Source of the DNA: an uncultured Flavobacteriaceae bacterium
GTDB lineage: Bacteria; Bacteroidota; Bacteroidia; Flavobacteriales; Flavobacteriaceae
NCBI GenBank assembly: GCA_938088195.1
Contig: CALKEO010000004.1
Coordinates: 44,399 to 108,398, forward strand
Length of the DNA stretch: 64,000 nt
Reading direction: 5' to 3'
Made by a program: the position numbers and the translations under genes
In this document: positions 18,802 through 26,702 of the stretch, piece after piece
Position numbering within the stretch: the stretch's first letter is position 1
Layout of the letters: the number at the start of each line of letters is the position of its first letter
The notes under the pieces: generated by a model
The model's input: the letters and a program-made list of their open reading frames with translations, nothing else
What the model was told of the DNA's origin: nothing
The model's database searches: none

Positions 18802-19455
18802 ATGAAATTAGTTGCACCATCTATGCTGGCATGTGACTTTGGAAATCTCGAAAATGAGATTTTAATGGTTAACAAAAGTAAAGCAGACTGGTTTCATATA
18901 GATGTAATGGATGGTGTTTTTGTTCCAAATATTTCTTTTGGAACACCCATTATGAATGTTTTAAAGAAACATTCAAAGAAACCATTAGATGTTCATTTAA
19001 TGATAGTTAATCCTGACGATTATTTAGAAAAATTTTCTAAACTAGGAGCTAACGTATTAACAGTTCACGCTGAAGCATGCACACATCTACACAGGACTAT
19101 CCAAAGAATTAAAAATCTTGGAATGAAAGCTGGAGTAGCTTTGAACCCGCACACCCCTATATCCTCATTAGAGTCAATTATAAATGAAATTGATTTAGTT
19201 TGTTTAATGAGTGTCAATCCAGGATTTGGTGGGCAGTCATTTATCGAAAATACCTTTAAAAAAGTTGTAGATCTTAAATCATTAATCAATATTAGTAATT
19301 CAAATGCGCTAATAGAAATTGATGGTGGTGTCAATTCAAAAAATGCAAAAAAATTAATTGAACAAGGAGCTGATGTTCTTGTTGCTGGTAGTTTTGTATT
19401 TAAATCAGAAAATCCAACCAATACAATAAGTGATCTTTCTGCCCTTATAAATTAG
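18802..19455 (+). CDS. rpe: Ribulose-phosphate 3-epimerase
   Basis: A 217-residue TIM-barrel enzyme that interconverts ribulose 5-phosphate and xylulose 5-phosphate in the pentose phosphate pathway. Motifs: MLACDFGNLENEI at the N-terminus, HIDVMDGVFVPNISFG with the metal-binding His and catalytic Asp, DVHLMI, the phosphate-loop motif MSVNPGFGGQSFI, and EIDGGVN with the second catalytic Asp. Its ATG abuts the rpoD stop codon directly (TAAATG), so it is almost certainly co-transcribed with the sigma factor. Confidence 0.97.
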   Translation: MKLVAPSMLACDFGNLENEILMVNKSKADWFHIDVMDGVFVPNISFGTPIMNVLKKHSKKPLDVHLMIVNPDDYLEKFSKLGANVLTVHAEACTHLHRTIQRIKNLGMKAGVALNPHTPISSLESIINEIDLVCLMSVNPGFGGQSFIENTFKKVVDLKSLINISNSNALIEIDGGVNSKNAKKLIEQGADVLVAGSFVFKSENPTNTISDLSALIN

Positions 19456-19498
19456 TTTCTTACATATTTTATTTACTTTAATAACACAATTATTAAAT

Positions 19499-20563
19499 AT
19501 GTTTAGTAATTACGTAAACGTGATAGGTATTATGAGCGGCACCTCTTTAGATGGTGTAGATTTATGTTTAGTTTCTTTTGATAAAAGTAATTATACAAAA
19601 TATAAAATTGAACATGCAAAAACATTTAATTATGATAATGTATGGATAAAAAAATTAAAAGAGGCAATTTCTTTAAATAGGGAAGAACTAATTAAGATTG
19701 ATAATGATTATGGTGAATTATTAACTCATTATATAAAAAAGTTTATAAAAGAATTCTCTATATCTAAAATTGATTTAATATCCTCTCATGGTCATACAGT
19801 TTTCCATAATCCTAAAAAGAAAATAACACTACAAATTGGAAATGGATATATAATTAATAAAAACACCAAACTAAAAGTTATTTGTGATTTTAGAACTCAA
19901 GACATTAAGTATAATGGCCAGGGTGCCCCATTAGTTCCTATTGGAGACTTAGATCTTTTTCCAAATTATAAATTTTGTCTAAATCTGGGCGGGTTTTCAA
20001 ATATTTCTGTTAAAGAATTAGATGGGATTAAAGCTTTTGATATCAGCCCTGTTAATACCGTTTTGAATTATTATTCAAAAAAACTAGGTCTAGACTATGA
20101 CAAAAATGGTAAATTTTCAAGAGAAGGTAATGTAAATAATAGTCTTTTTAATGAACTAAACGAAATGGAGTTTTATAAAAGATCGGGGCCAAAGTCTTTA
20201 GGAATTGAATTTGTAAACTCAAAAGTATTACCATTAATAGAAAATTACATGTTGAAACCTGAAGATATTTTAAAAACATATATAGAACATATCTCTCACC
20301 AAATTAATAGAACTATTTCTGATTTTTCAAAAAATAAGATATTAGTAACAGGTGGGGGAACTTATAATAAAACCTTAATTGATTCAATAAAAAGAAAAAT
20401 AAAACATGAATTAGTAGTGCCAGAAAAAAAATTAATAGATTTTAAAGAAGCTATGATTTTTGCCTATATGGGACTTCTAAAAATTGAGGGGAAAATTAAT
20501 TGTTTAAAAAGCGTAACTGGCGCAATAAAAGACCACTCTTCGGGAAAAATATTTAAAAATTAA
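19499..20563 (+). CDS. anmK: Anhydro-N-acetylmuramic acid kinase
   Basis: A 354-residue kinase of peptidoglycan recycling that hydrolyses and phosphorylates 1,6-anhydro-MurNAc to MurNAc-6-phosphate. ASKHA-fold motifs: GIMSGTSLDGVDLCLVSF at the N-terminus, SSHGHTVFHNP, GQGAPLVPIGD, NLGGFSNIS, and LVTGGGTYN near the C-terminus. The catalytic Asp is within GAPLVPIGDLDLF. It lies 43 bp after rpe on the same strand and converges with the DUF1080 gene with 11 bp of overlap. No MurQ etherase is in the window. Confidence 0.95.
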   Translation: MFSNYVNVIGIMSGTSLDGVDLCLVSFDKSNYTKYKIEHAKTFNYDNVWIKKLKEAISLNREELIKIDNDYGELLTHYIKKFIKEFSISKIDLISSHGHTVFHNPKKKITLQIGNGYIINKNTKLKVICDFRTQDIKYNGQGAPLVPIGDLDLFPNYKFCLNLGGFSNISVKELDGIKAFDISPVNTVLNYYSKKLGLDYDKNGKFSREGNVNNSLFNELNEMEFYKRSGPKSLGIEFVNSKVLPLIENYMLKPEDILKTYIEHISHQINRTISDFSKNKILVTGGGTYNKTLIDSIKRKIKHELVVPEKKLIDFKEAMIFAYMGLLKIEGKINCLKSVTGAIKDHSSGKIFKN

Positions 20564-21272
20564 TACCTAAATCAGATTTTTTAAATTCATGAATTCTAAT
20601 ATTTTTCCATTTTACTTTTATTCCTCCCCCATCGTGAATTTGTAACGCTATTCTTCCATCTGCATCACCAATTTTTTCATCAGAATAAGTAATCATCTGT
20701 TTACCATTAAGAAAAGTAGTTACAGAATCTTCATAAACTTTGATTGTTAACTTGTTCCAGTCCCCCATTTTTAAAGAAGAATCTTTACCATCAAGAGGCT
20801 TTATCAACCACCCTCTTCCATATGATTCGTAAATTCCACCGGTAAATAATCCTGGAGGAGCCACTTCAACTTGCCAACCACTAACTTTAGTTCCATTGAC
20901 AGTGGATCTAAAAAATACTCCACTATTTCCATTTGCTTCTTGTTTAAATTCAAGATTTAAAATAAAATTTTTATAAAACTTTTCGGTTCCTAAATAACCA
21001 TATTTAGCATCAGGGCCACTTTCACAAACTAAAAGCCCATCTTCTACATACCAATTTTCAGTTCCGTAGACTATCCAACCACTTAAATCTTTTCCGTTAA
21101 ACAAATCTTTATAGTCTAATTTACTTCCACTTATCACAGTTTTATTATCATTTTTAATTTCTTTTTTAGGATAATTATGATTGTGTGTTTCAGGAGATAG
21201 TATTCGTACCGATGCACATGAACTTAGTGTTAAAGAAATAATTAATAAATAGGAGTAGAAAATGTTTTTCAT
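20553..21272 (-). CDS. DUF1080 (3-keto-disaccharide hydrolase-like) lipoprotein
   Basis: A 239-residue predicted lipoprotein. The signal peptide ends in the lipobox LSSC (Cys19, within LIISLTLSSCASVRI). From about residue 55 the sequence is a single DUF1080 domain, a concanavalin-A/laminin-G-like jelly roll: DLFNGKDLSGWIVYGTENWYVEDG, NLEFKQEANGNSGVFFRS, GWQVEV, YGRGW, and GRIALQIHDGGGIKVKWKNIRI. Some members of this family hydrolyse 3-keto-glycosides; others have no known activity. It is divergent from the PHP phosphodiesterase, whose adjacent genes also encode exported or lipidated products, so the trio may act on a common extracytoplasmic substrate. That is inference. Confidence 0.85.
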   Translation of the reverse strand: MKNIFYSYLLIISLTLSSCASVRILSPETHNHNYPKKEIKNDNKTVISGSKLDYKDLFNGKDLSGWIVYGTENWYVEDGLLVCESGPDAKYGYLGTEKFYKNFILNLEFKQEANGNSGVFFRSTVNGTKVSGWQVEVAPPGLFTGGIYESYGRGWLIKPLDGKDSSLKMGDWNKLTIKVYEDSVTTFLNGKQMITYSDEKIGDADGRIALQIHDGGGIKVKWKNIRIHEFKKSDLGINF

Positions 21273-21307
21273 TTTAATGAATGTTGGTATTTAAAAATAC
21301 TAAAATT

Positions 21308-21343
21308 ATTCATAAATTAATGAATGAAAAGATTAATAATCTT
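21308..21343. promoter_or_regulatory. Two dyad symmetries in the divergent DUF1080/PHP intergenic region
   Basis: ATTCAT at 21308-21313 and ATGAAT at 21320-21325 form one inverted repeat. AAGATT at 21329-21334 and AATCTT at 21338-21343 form a second, with a 3-bp spacer. They lie within the 83-bp gap between divergent genes, where an operator would be expected, but the region is so AT-rich that chance is a real alternative. Confidence 0.3.
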
Positions 21344-21355
21344 AAAAAATAAATC

Positions 21356-22447
21356 ATGAAAAACTTGACTTTAATATTAATAATTTTAATCACTTTCAAC
21401 TCTTACACCCAAAAAAGAAAAGTGTTTTTTAAAAGTTCTAAAGGTAACTTTCTTATTTCTTCTGATTTACATATACACAGTGTGTTTTCAGACGGTGAAG
21501 TATGGCCAAGTATTAGGATTAAAGAGGCAAGAAGAGATAGCCTTGATTTAATCTCTTTAACTGAGCATTTAGAATATTTAAGTTACAGAAATGACATAAT
21601 TATTCCAGACAGAAATAGATCTTACATAGTTTCTAAAGGGTTATTACAAAAAGAGGAGGCATTAACCGTTGTTAACGGTACAGAAATTACAAAACCAATG
21701 CCACCTGGTCATTTTAATGCGATCTTCATAAAAGATGCTAATCCACTTTTAAATCCTGATGGTAAAGTAGCAATACAAGAAGCTAATAATCAAGGTGCTT
21801 TTATTTTTTGGAACCATCCAAATTGGGTAGAAAACAGAGACGATGGTATAGCTAGACTAGATCCCTTACATAGAGAATTACTTAATGAAAAATTATTTCA
21901 TGGAATAGAAGTTGTAAATGAAAACACCTACTCTGAGGAGGCTTTAGAAATTGCTCTTTCAAATAATTTAACTATCATGGGAACTAGTGATATTCATGGA
22001 CTAATTGATTGGGAATATAAAAAAAATGATGGAGGACATCGTCCGATTACATTTATCATTTCTAAAAATAGAACTATTAAAAGTATAAGAGATGCGTTAT
22101 TTAATCAAAAAACTTTTGTTTGGCATAAAGATATGCTAATTGGAAAAGAGGAAAATATTTTGCCTGTGATTGAAGAAAATATGATAATTAGTAGTAAAGG
22201 TTATTATAAAAAAATAGTTACAGTAAATATTAAAAATCATAGTGTAGTTCCTTTCAAATTAAAATATTTAGGTGAATATACATTTCATAGCTATAATTCC
22301 TTTCTAGAAGTCCCAGCAAAAGGAGAGTTAAACGTTACTATTAAAACGAAGGAAATATTGGACTCAATTGAAATGAAATTTCAATTTTTAAACATTGTAA
22401 CAGCACCAAAAAAATTTCTAGAAATAACCAAGTCGGTTAAATTATAA
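21356..22447 (+). CDS. Exported PHP-domain phosphoesterase (Sb-PDE-like)
   Basis: A 363-residue protein with a short N-terminal signal sequence (MKNLTLILIILITFNSYTQ) followed by a PHP metallophosphoesterase domain. Metal-binding motifs are in order: DLHIHSVFSDGEVWPS near residues 40-55, LTEHLEYL with another His, NGTEITKP, FWNHPNW, and GTSDIHG near the end of the catalytic domain. The arrangement matches the secreted PHP proteins named after the Sphingobacterium phosphodiesterase (Sb-PDE). About 110 C-terminal residues form an extra beta-rich segment. The galM-like gene starts 11 bp after its stop, so they share a transcript. The natural substrate is unknown. Confidence 0.82.
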   Translation: MKNLTLILIILITFNSYTQKRKVFFKSSKGNFLISSDLHIHSVFSDGEVWPSIRIKEARRDSLDLISLTEHLEYLSYRNDIIIPDRNRSYIVSKGLLQKEEALTVVNGTEITKPMPPGHFNAIFIKDANPLLNPDGKVAIQEANNQGAFIFWNHPNWVENRDDGIARLDPLHRELLNEKLFHGIEVVNENTYSEEALEIALSNNLTIMGTSDIHGLIDWEYKKNDGGHRPITFIISKNRTIKSIRDALFNQKTFVWHKDMLIGKEENILPVIEENMIISSKGYYKKIVTVNIKNHSVVPFKLKYLGEYTFHSYNSFLEVPAKGELNVTIKTKEILDSIEMKFQFLNIVTAPKKFLEITKSVKL

Positions 22448-22458
22448 AAATAATTTTT

Positions 22459-23583
22459 ATGAAAATTAGATTTTATTTTTTATTAATATGCTTCTTATTT
22501 TTAAATCAATCTTGTAATATGAAAACAGAAATTAAACTATTGAACAAAAATGACTTTTTTAAAAATATTAACGGAAAAGAAACAACTATTTATGTGTTGA
22601 AAAATAGAAATGGTTTAGTTAGTGAAATCACTAATTACGGAGCTAGAGTTATTTCCTTGTGGGTCCCTGATAATAATGGAAATTTTGATGATATTGTTTT
22701 GGGATTTGACAATATTGATGATTATATCAATGCCAAAGAAAAGTATTTTGGCGCAACAATAGGAAGATATGGAAACAGAATAAAGGAAGGCAAGTTCTTA
22801 ATTAATGATAAAGAATATTATTTAGAAAAAAATAATGGATTAAATCATCTTCATGGTGGAAATATGGGATTTAGTGATGTTGTATGGAATGCAAAACAAA
22901 TTGACAATCAAACTTTAGAACTAAATTACTTCTCAAAAAATATGGAAGAGGGATATCCTGGTAATTTAAATGTTAAGATTATATATCATTTAAATAATAA
23001 AGATGAGTTAAAAATAGAATACTTTGCTAAAACAGACGAATCCACACATGTTAACCTAACACATCATTCTTTCTTTAATTTACTTGGAGCAGGAAACGAA
23101 ACAATTAATGAACACTTGCTTTACATAAATGCTAATTCATTTACTCCTGTTGATGAAACACTAATTCCAACAGGTAATATAGAATTAGTTGCAAATACCC
23201 CATTTGACTTTAGTGTGCCAACGAAAATAGGGAATAGGATTAATCAAGAAGACAATCAATTAAATTATGGAAAAGGATACGATCACAATTATGTACTTAA
23301 CAATTCACAGTCCGAAGAAATAATTGCAGCAAAAGTTTATGAAAAAAAATCTGGAAGAACATTAGAAGTCTACACTAATGAACCTGGGATGCAGTTTTAT
23401 GCTGGCAACTTTTTAAGTGGTACTATTGGGAAACATGGTAAATCTTATAAAAAAAGATCAGCATTTTGTCTTGAAACCCAACATTTTCCAAATAGTCCTA
23501 ACCAGAAAAACTTTCCCAGTACAATACTAAAACCTAATGAAGAATATTACTCAATTTGTATTTACAAATTTTCTATAAATTAA
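22459..23583 (+). CDS. Aldose 1-epimerase, predicted lipoprotein
   Basis: A 374-residue galactose mutarotase-family protein that interconverts alpha and beta anomers of aldoses. Catalytic signatures: GRYGNRIKEGKF, NHLHGG with one active-site His, VNLTHHSFFNLLG with the acid His, GYDHNYVL, and LETQHFPNSPN with the catalytic-base Glu. The N-terminus (MKIRFYFLLICFLFLNQSC) is a lipoprotein signal with Cys19, so the enzyme should be anchored outside the cytoplasm, unlike E. coli GalM. It follows the exported PHP phosphoesterase by 11 bp. Confidence 0.92.
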   Translation: MKIRFYFLLICFLFLNQSCNMKTEIKLLNKNDFFKNINGKETTIYVLKNRNGLVSEITNYGARVISLWVPDNNGNFDDIVLGFDNIDDYINAKEKYFGATIGRYGNRIKEGKFLINDKEYYLEKNNGLNHLHGGNMGFSDVVWNAKQIDNQTLELNYFSKNMEEGYPGNLNVKIIYHLNNKDELKIEYFAKTDESTHVNLTHHSFFNLLGAGNETINEHLLYINANSFTPVDETLIPTGNIELVANTPFDFSVPTKIGNRINQEDNQLNYGKGYDHNYVLNNSQSEEIIAAKVYEKKSGRTLEVYTNEPGMQFYAGNFLSGTIGKHGKSYKKRSAFCLETQHFPNSPNQKNFPSTILKPNEEYYSICIYKFSIN

Positions 23584-23591
23584 TTGTTATT

Positions 23592-23789
23592 TTATTTTTC
23601 ATCATGTAAAAAGAGTTTTTCAATTGAAGTTTTGAAAAGTTTAGCCATTTTAAATGCAGTTGGTAAACTCGGGTCAAATTTTTCTTTTTCAATTGCGTTT
23701 ATAGCTTGACGTGATATTCCTATTAACTTTGCAAGATCTTCTTGAGTTAATTATTGATTTTTTCTAAATTCTCTAACTCTATTTTTCAT
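23592..23789 (-). pseudogene. XRE-family helix-turn-helix regulator interrupted by an in-frame TAA
   Basis: Reading the minus strand from the ATG at 23789 gives MKNRVREFRKNQ, then a TAA at 23753-23751 (codon 13). The same frame then continues LTQEDLAKLIGISRQAINAIEKEKF and ends in KLFLHDEK with a proper TAA at 23594-23592. Apart from the stop, the 65-residue product is a standard small XRE repressor with the HTH at about residues 14-35. One base change (GAA or AAA to TAA) would explain it. Its ATG overlaps the TGA of the membrane protein (ATGA, 23786-23789), so the two were translationally coupled. Sequencing error, real inactivation or readthrough cannot be told apart here. Downstream restart looks poor, since the next ATG lies after the HTH. 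Confidence 0.8.
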
Positions 23790-24172
23790 CTATATCTTCT
23801 TGAGTTAATAACAAGAGAAGAGATATATGAAATGCAAATAAAAAATACTAAATATTCAAATTCAGGTTCAGATTTAATCAGTCCATAATCAAAGGAAGTC
23901 TCGTATGCAAGTCCAACAATTACTGTTAGTCCTAATGTAATGGCCATTGCTTCAAAATGAATTTTCTTTTGTAATTCATCATAATACTTAAATAAATTTT
24001 TATTTGCTATAATCATACCAACTCCTATAGCTAAATTTATTATTAAACCTATAGTAGTTATAATTAAACTATCCCACAAGAAGTTTACACCATAGGATAA
24101 AATTGCTGTACTTGCACACCAGGCGAATGTCCATCCTATCAAAATTTTTGATTGTTGTTTTTGTTTTTTCAT
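23786..24172 (-). CDS. Small membrane protein coupled to an XRE regulator
   Basis: A 128-residue protein with four predicted transmembrane segments (about residues 9-30, 34-56, 72-92 and 102-122) and a short charged loop NLFKYYDELQKKIHFEA between the second and third. I recognise it only as the kind of four-helix membrane protein commonly found next to small XRE regulators (DUF2178-like); no function is assigned. Its stop codon overlaps the regulator's start (ATGA). It is preceded by a TATATTTG promoter box embedded in inverted repeats, which suggests autoregulation by its HTH partner. Confidence 0.75.
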   Translation of the reverse strand: MKKQKQQSKILIGWTFAWCASTAILSYGVNFLWDSLIITTIGLIINLAIGVGMIIANKNLFKYYDELQKKIHFEAMAITLGLTVIVGLAYETSFDYGLIKSEPEFEYLVFFICISYISSLVINSRRYR

Positions 24173-24181
24173 TTTTATATT

Positions 24182-24229
24182 TTGTAATGTTTACCTTACA
24201 AATATATAAATAATTTTAATAATGTAAGG
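24182..24229 (-). promoter_or_regulatory. Promoter and candidate operator of the membrane protein/XRE pair
   Basis: The minus strand carries TATATTTG at 24199-24206, a perfect -7 box. Around it are TTGTAA/TTACAA (24182-24187 and 24196-24201, 8-bp spacer) and CCTTACA/TGTAAGG (24194-24200 and 24223-24229). The shared TTACA half-sites overlap the promoter, the usual layout for repression by a dimeric XRE regulator. No TTG -33 element is seen. Confidence 0.5.
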
Positions 24230-24254
24230 TTTTATTTACTTTTTAATAAAATCC

Positions 24255-24281
24255 AAAAAAAACCTCACGAACAAAGTGAGG
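24255..24281 (-). terminator. Intrinsic terminator after tRNA-Arg
   Basis: On the minus strand, CCTCAC and GTGAGG (24276-24281 and 24263-24268) form a 6-bp stem with a 7-base loop, followed at once by eight T residues (24262-24255). It lies 6 bp downstream of the tRNA 3' end and would terminate that transcript. Confidence 0.85.
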
Positions 24282-24287
24282 TATGTA

Positions 24288-24364
24288 TGGTGACCCAGGG
24301 AGGATTCGAACCCCCAACCCTCAGAGCCGAAATCTGATATTCTATCCAGTTGAACTACTGAGCC
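24288..24364 (-). tRNA. tRNA-Arg (anticodon TCG)
   Basis: A full cloverleaf can be folded on the minus strand. The acceptor stem is GGCTCAG with CTGGGTC (two G-T pairs), the discriminator is A and CCA is encoded. The anticodon stem is TCAGA/TCTGA with loop TTTCGGC, giving anticodon TCG for Arg CGN codons. The T arm is GGGGG-TTCGAAT-CCTCC. The length with CCA is 77 nt. It begins only 8 bp after the yqeY stop codon on the same strand and is followed by a terminator. Confidence 0.95.
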
Positions 24365-24372
24365 ATTATTAA

Positions 24373-24822
24373 TTAAGAAAGTTTGTTTCGAACTATGTTA
24401 GAAATAGTCTTACCATCTGCCACGCCAGATAATTGTTTGGATGCCATTCCCATAATTTTACCCATATCTTTCATCCCAGATGCCCCAGTTTTATTTATTA
24501 ACTCTGAAACAATTTTTTCAACCTCTTCAGGACTTAATTGTTTGGGTAAAAAACGTTCTATTATTTTTGATTGATTAATTTCAACTTCAGCAAGTTCAGA
24601 ACGATTTTGAGAAATATAAATCTCAGCACTTTCTTTTCTTTGCTTAACTAACTTTTGTAAAATTTTAATTTCCTCCTCAGCTGAAATGCCAGATGAGTTG
24701 CCTTTTTGAGTTTGAGCTAAAAGTAATGCAGATTTAACAGCCCTCAAGGACTCAAGTGAAATAGTGTCTTTTTCTTTCATTGAAGCTTTTATTGCTTCTG
24801 ATATTTTTTCTATTAGTGTCAT
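24373..24822 (-). CDS. yqeY: GatB/YqeY domain protein
   Basis: A 149-residue all-helical protein of the GatB/YqeY family, homologous to the C-terminal tRNA-binding tail of the GatB amidotransferase subunit. Evidence: the N-terminal ISEAIKASMKEKDTISLESLRAVKSALL, the EEEIKILQKLVKQRKESAEIY helix, and the C-terminal GMKDMGKIMGMASKQLSGVADGKTIS, which is the family signature. Its cellular role is not established. It follows ftsZ by 19 bp at the end of the dcw cluster, and the tRNA-Arg gene begins 8 bp after its stop. Confidence 0.93.
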   Translation of the reverse strand: MTLIEKISEAIKASMKEKDTISLESLRAVKSALLLAQTQKGNSSGISAEEEIKILQKLVKQRKESAEIYISQNRSELAEVEINQSKIIERFLPKQLSPEEVEKIVSELINKTGASGMKDMGKIMGMASKQLSGVADGKTISNIVRNKLS

Positions 24823-24841
24823 TAAATTTTTTTAAAATTAA

Positions 24842-26692
24842 TTAATCTACATTATCATGTAAAAATGAATTGTTTGTTCTTAAGTTGATTTCTCCGTTGG
24901 TATCTTCACTTACACTGGTTCGAGATGCTTTTACAAGTTCCGCATCCTCTAAATTTACTCCTGCACGTTTAAAGGCAGGTTCTTTTTCCATTTCTGAAAT
25001 TCTTTTAGCTTTATTAAAATTATAATTATATTCTTTTAATTTTATTTTTCTATCCTCAGTTCTTTTAGCAAGTCCCTCAGCTATTGAACTATTCATTGGA
25101 TTAATTACTCTCTTATTTTCTTTCAAATCTGAGGATTCATTAATCTCCTTCAATTTTGAATAATCATCTATTCCAGATTTTGTAATTTCAGAACCATCAA
25201 CTTCGTTCACAGGGATTATTTGTATTGGGTCATTGACAATAATTTCATTGACATCTTCTATTAGTTCATGAACAATTTTATCTGAGTAATCTTTATTGTT
25301 TGTGATTGGCATATCAAAATCTAAAGAAACTTGATCAACTGGTTCTACTAGTTCAGGATCTTTAACTTCAAATTCATTTATTTTAACAGTAACGTCTTCA
25401 ATTTCAATTTCTTCCTCATTAACAAAATCCAAATTAATTTCATCATAAGAAACCTCTATATCATTAATATTTATTTTAGAGTCTATTATAGTGCTATCTT
25501 CATCCATATTTCCAACATTACTATTATTTTCTTTGATAGAGTCTAATGAAACATCTGTATTTTTAAAATCAATTGAATCTGATGAAAAATCAAATTGTAA
25601 AGGAATTTTATTCTGTTTCTTATCATGTAAGTTCTGTACAATTTCATTATTATCGTCTAAATTATGAATGATTTTTTTAGGATCTGCATGAATAATTTCT
25701 TGTTGTTGATTGGGATCAAATCCAGTGGCGATTACTGTAACTGAAATAGAACTTTCAAGAGATTCATCATCTCCTATACCCATAATTATATTGGCTCCAT
25801 GACCCGCTCTTTCCTGTATGTAATCATTAATCAACCCAATTTCATCAATTGTAATTTCCTCAGTTCCAGAAACTATTAAAAGTAAAACGTTTTTGGCTCC
25901 AGTTATTCTGTTATCGTTTAATAAAGGAGAATCAAGGGCAGATGAAATGGCTTCAAGCGATCTTTTAGACCCAGATGCTGTAGAAGAACCCATAATAGCA
26001 TTTCCACTATTTTCTAAAACTGTCTTAGCATCTTTTAAATCAATATTTTGAGTGTAATGATGTGTTATAACTTCAGCAATACCCTTAGATGCTGTGGCCA
26101 GGACTTCATCGGCTTTTGCGAATCCTTCTTTAAATCCCAAATTTCCATAGATATCTCTTAATTTATTGTTGTTTATAACAATTAATGCATCTACTTGTTT
26201 TCTTAATTTGTTTACACCTATTTTTGCTTGATCAGATCTAATTTTACCTTCAAACTGGAAAGGCATTGTTACAATTCCTACTGTAAGAATATTCATTTCT
26301 TTGGCAAGTTTTGAAATAATTGGGGCTGCTCCAGTACCAGTTCCTCCTCCCATACCCGCAGTTATAAAAACCATTTTGGTATTAGTTTCAAACATTTTTC
26401 TTATATCATCAAAGCTTTCAACAGCAGCTTTTTCTCCAATTTCTGGATTTGCACCTGCTCCTAATCCCTCGGTTAATGTTATTCCTAGTTGAATTTTATT
26501 CTCAACATGACTACTTTCTAAAGCCTGAGAATCTGTGTTACAAACTACAAAATCTACACCCTTAATTCCCTTTGAGTGCATGTAATTTATAGCATTACTA
26601 CCTCCTCCTCCAACTCCAATAACTTTAATTACATTGCTTTGATTTTTTGGTAAATCAAAAGGGAGGTTATTAATTTCTGGATTTAATTGCAT
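24842..26692 (-). CDS. ftsZ: Cell division GTPase FtsZ
   Basis: A 616-residue tubulin homologue that forms the division ring. The GTPase domain carries VIGVGGGGSNAINYM, the tubulin signature GGGTGTG at residues 115-121, and the synergy-loop region ending near residue 330. Beyond it lies a linker of about 230 residues, very rich in Asp, Glu, Asn and Ile, followed by a more basic C-terminal part (KRISEMEKEPAFKRAGVNLED). That makes it far longer than the 383-residue E. coli protein; long acidic linkers are usual in Bacteroidota. ftsA lies 10 bp upstream. The conserved C-terminal peptide that binds FtsA is not obvious as a classical motif. Confidence 0.97.
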   Translation of the reverse strand: MQLNPEINNLPFDLPKNQSNVIKVIGVGGGGSNAINYMHSKGIKGVDFVVCNTDSQALESSHVENKIQLGITLTEGLGAGANPEIGEKAAVESFDDIRKMFETNTKMVFITAGMGGGTGTGAAPIISKLAKEMNILTVGIVTMPFQFEGKIRSDQAKIGVNKLRKQVDALIVINNNKLRDIYGNLGFKEGFAKADEVLATASKGIAEVITHHYTQNIDLKDAKTVLENSGNAIMGSSTASGSKRSLEAISSALDSPLLNDNRITGAKNVLLLIVSGTEEITIDEIGLINDYIQERAGHGANIIMGIGDDESLESSISVTVIATGFDPNQQQEIIHADPKKIIHNLDDNNEIVQNLHDKKQNKIPLQFDFSSDSIDFKNTDVSLDSIKENNSNVGNMDEDSTIIDSKININDIEVSYDEINLDFVNEEEIEIEDVTVKINEFEVKDPELVEPVDQVSLDFDMPITNNKDYSDKIVHELIEDVNEIIVNDPIQIIPVNEVDGSEITKSGIDDYSKLKEINESSDLKENKRVINPMNSSIAEGLAKRTEDRKIKLKEYNYNFNKAKRISEMEKEPAFKRAGVNLEDAELVKASRTSVSEDTNGEINLRTNNSFLHDNVD

Positions 26693-26702
26693 AATTATTT
26701 TT

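Noticed and set aside
23736-23809. 16-bp direct repeat as target-site duplication of a lost mobile element
   Set aside because: Both copies are within coding frames and the sequence between them is the coding junction of two overlapping genes, with no remnant of an element.
24288-24364. tRNA-Arg as an attachment site for an integrated element
   Set aside because: No integrase, no direct repeat of the tRNA end nearby, and conserved housekeeping genes lie on the yqeY side.
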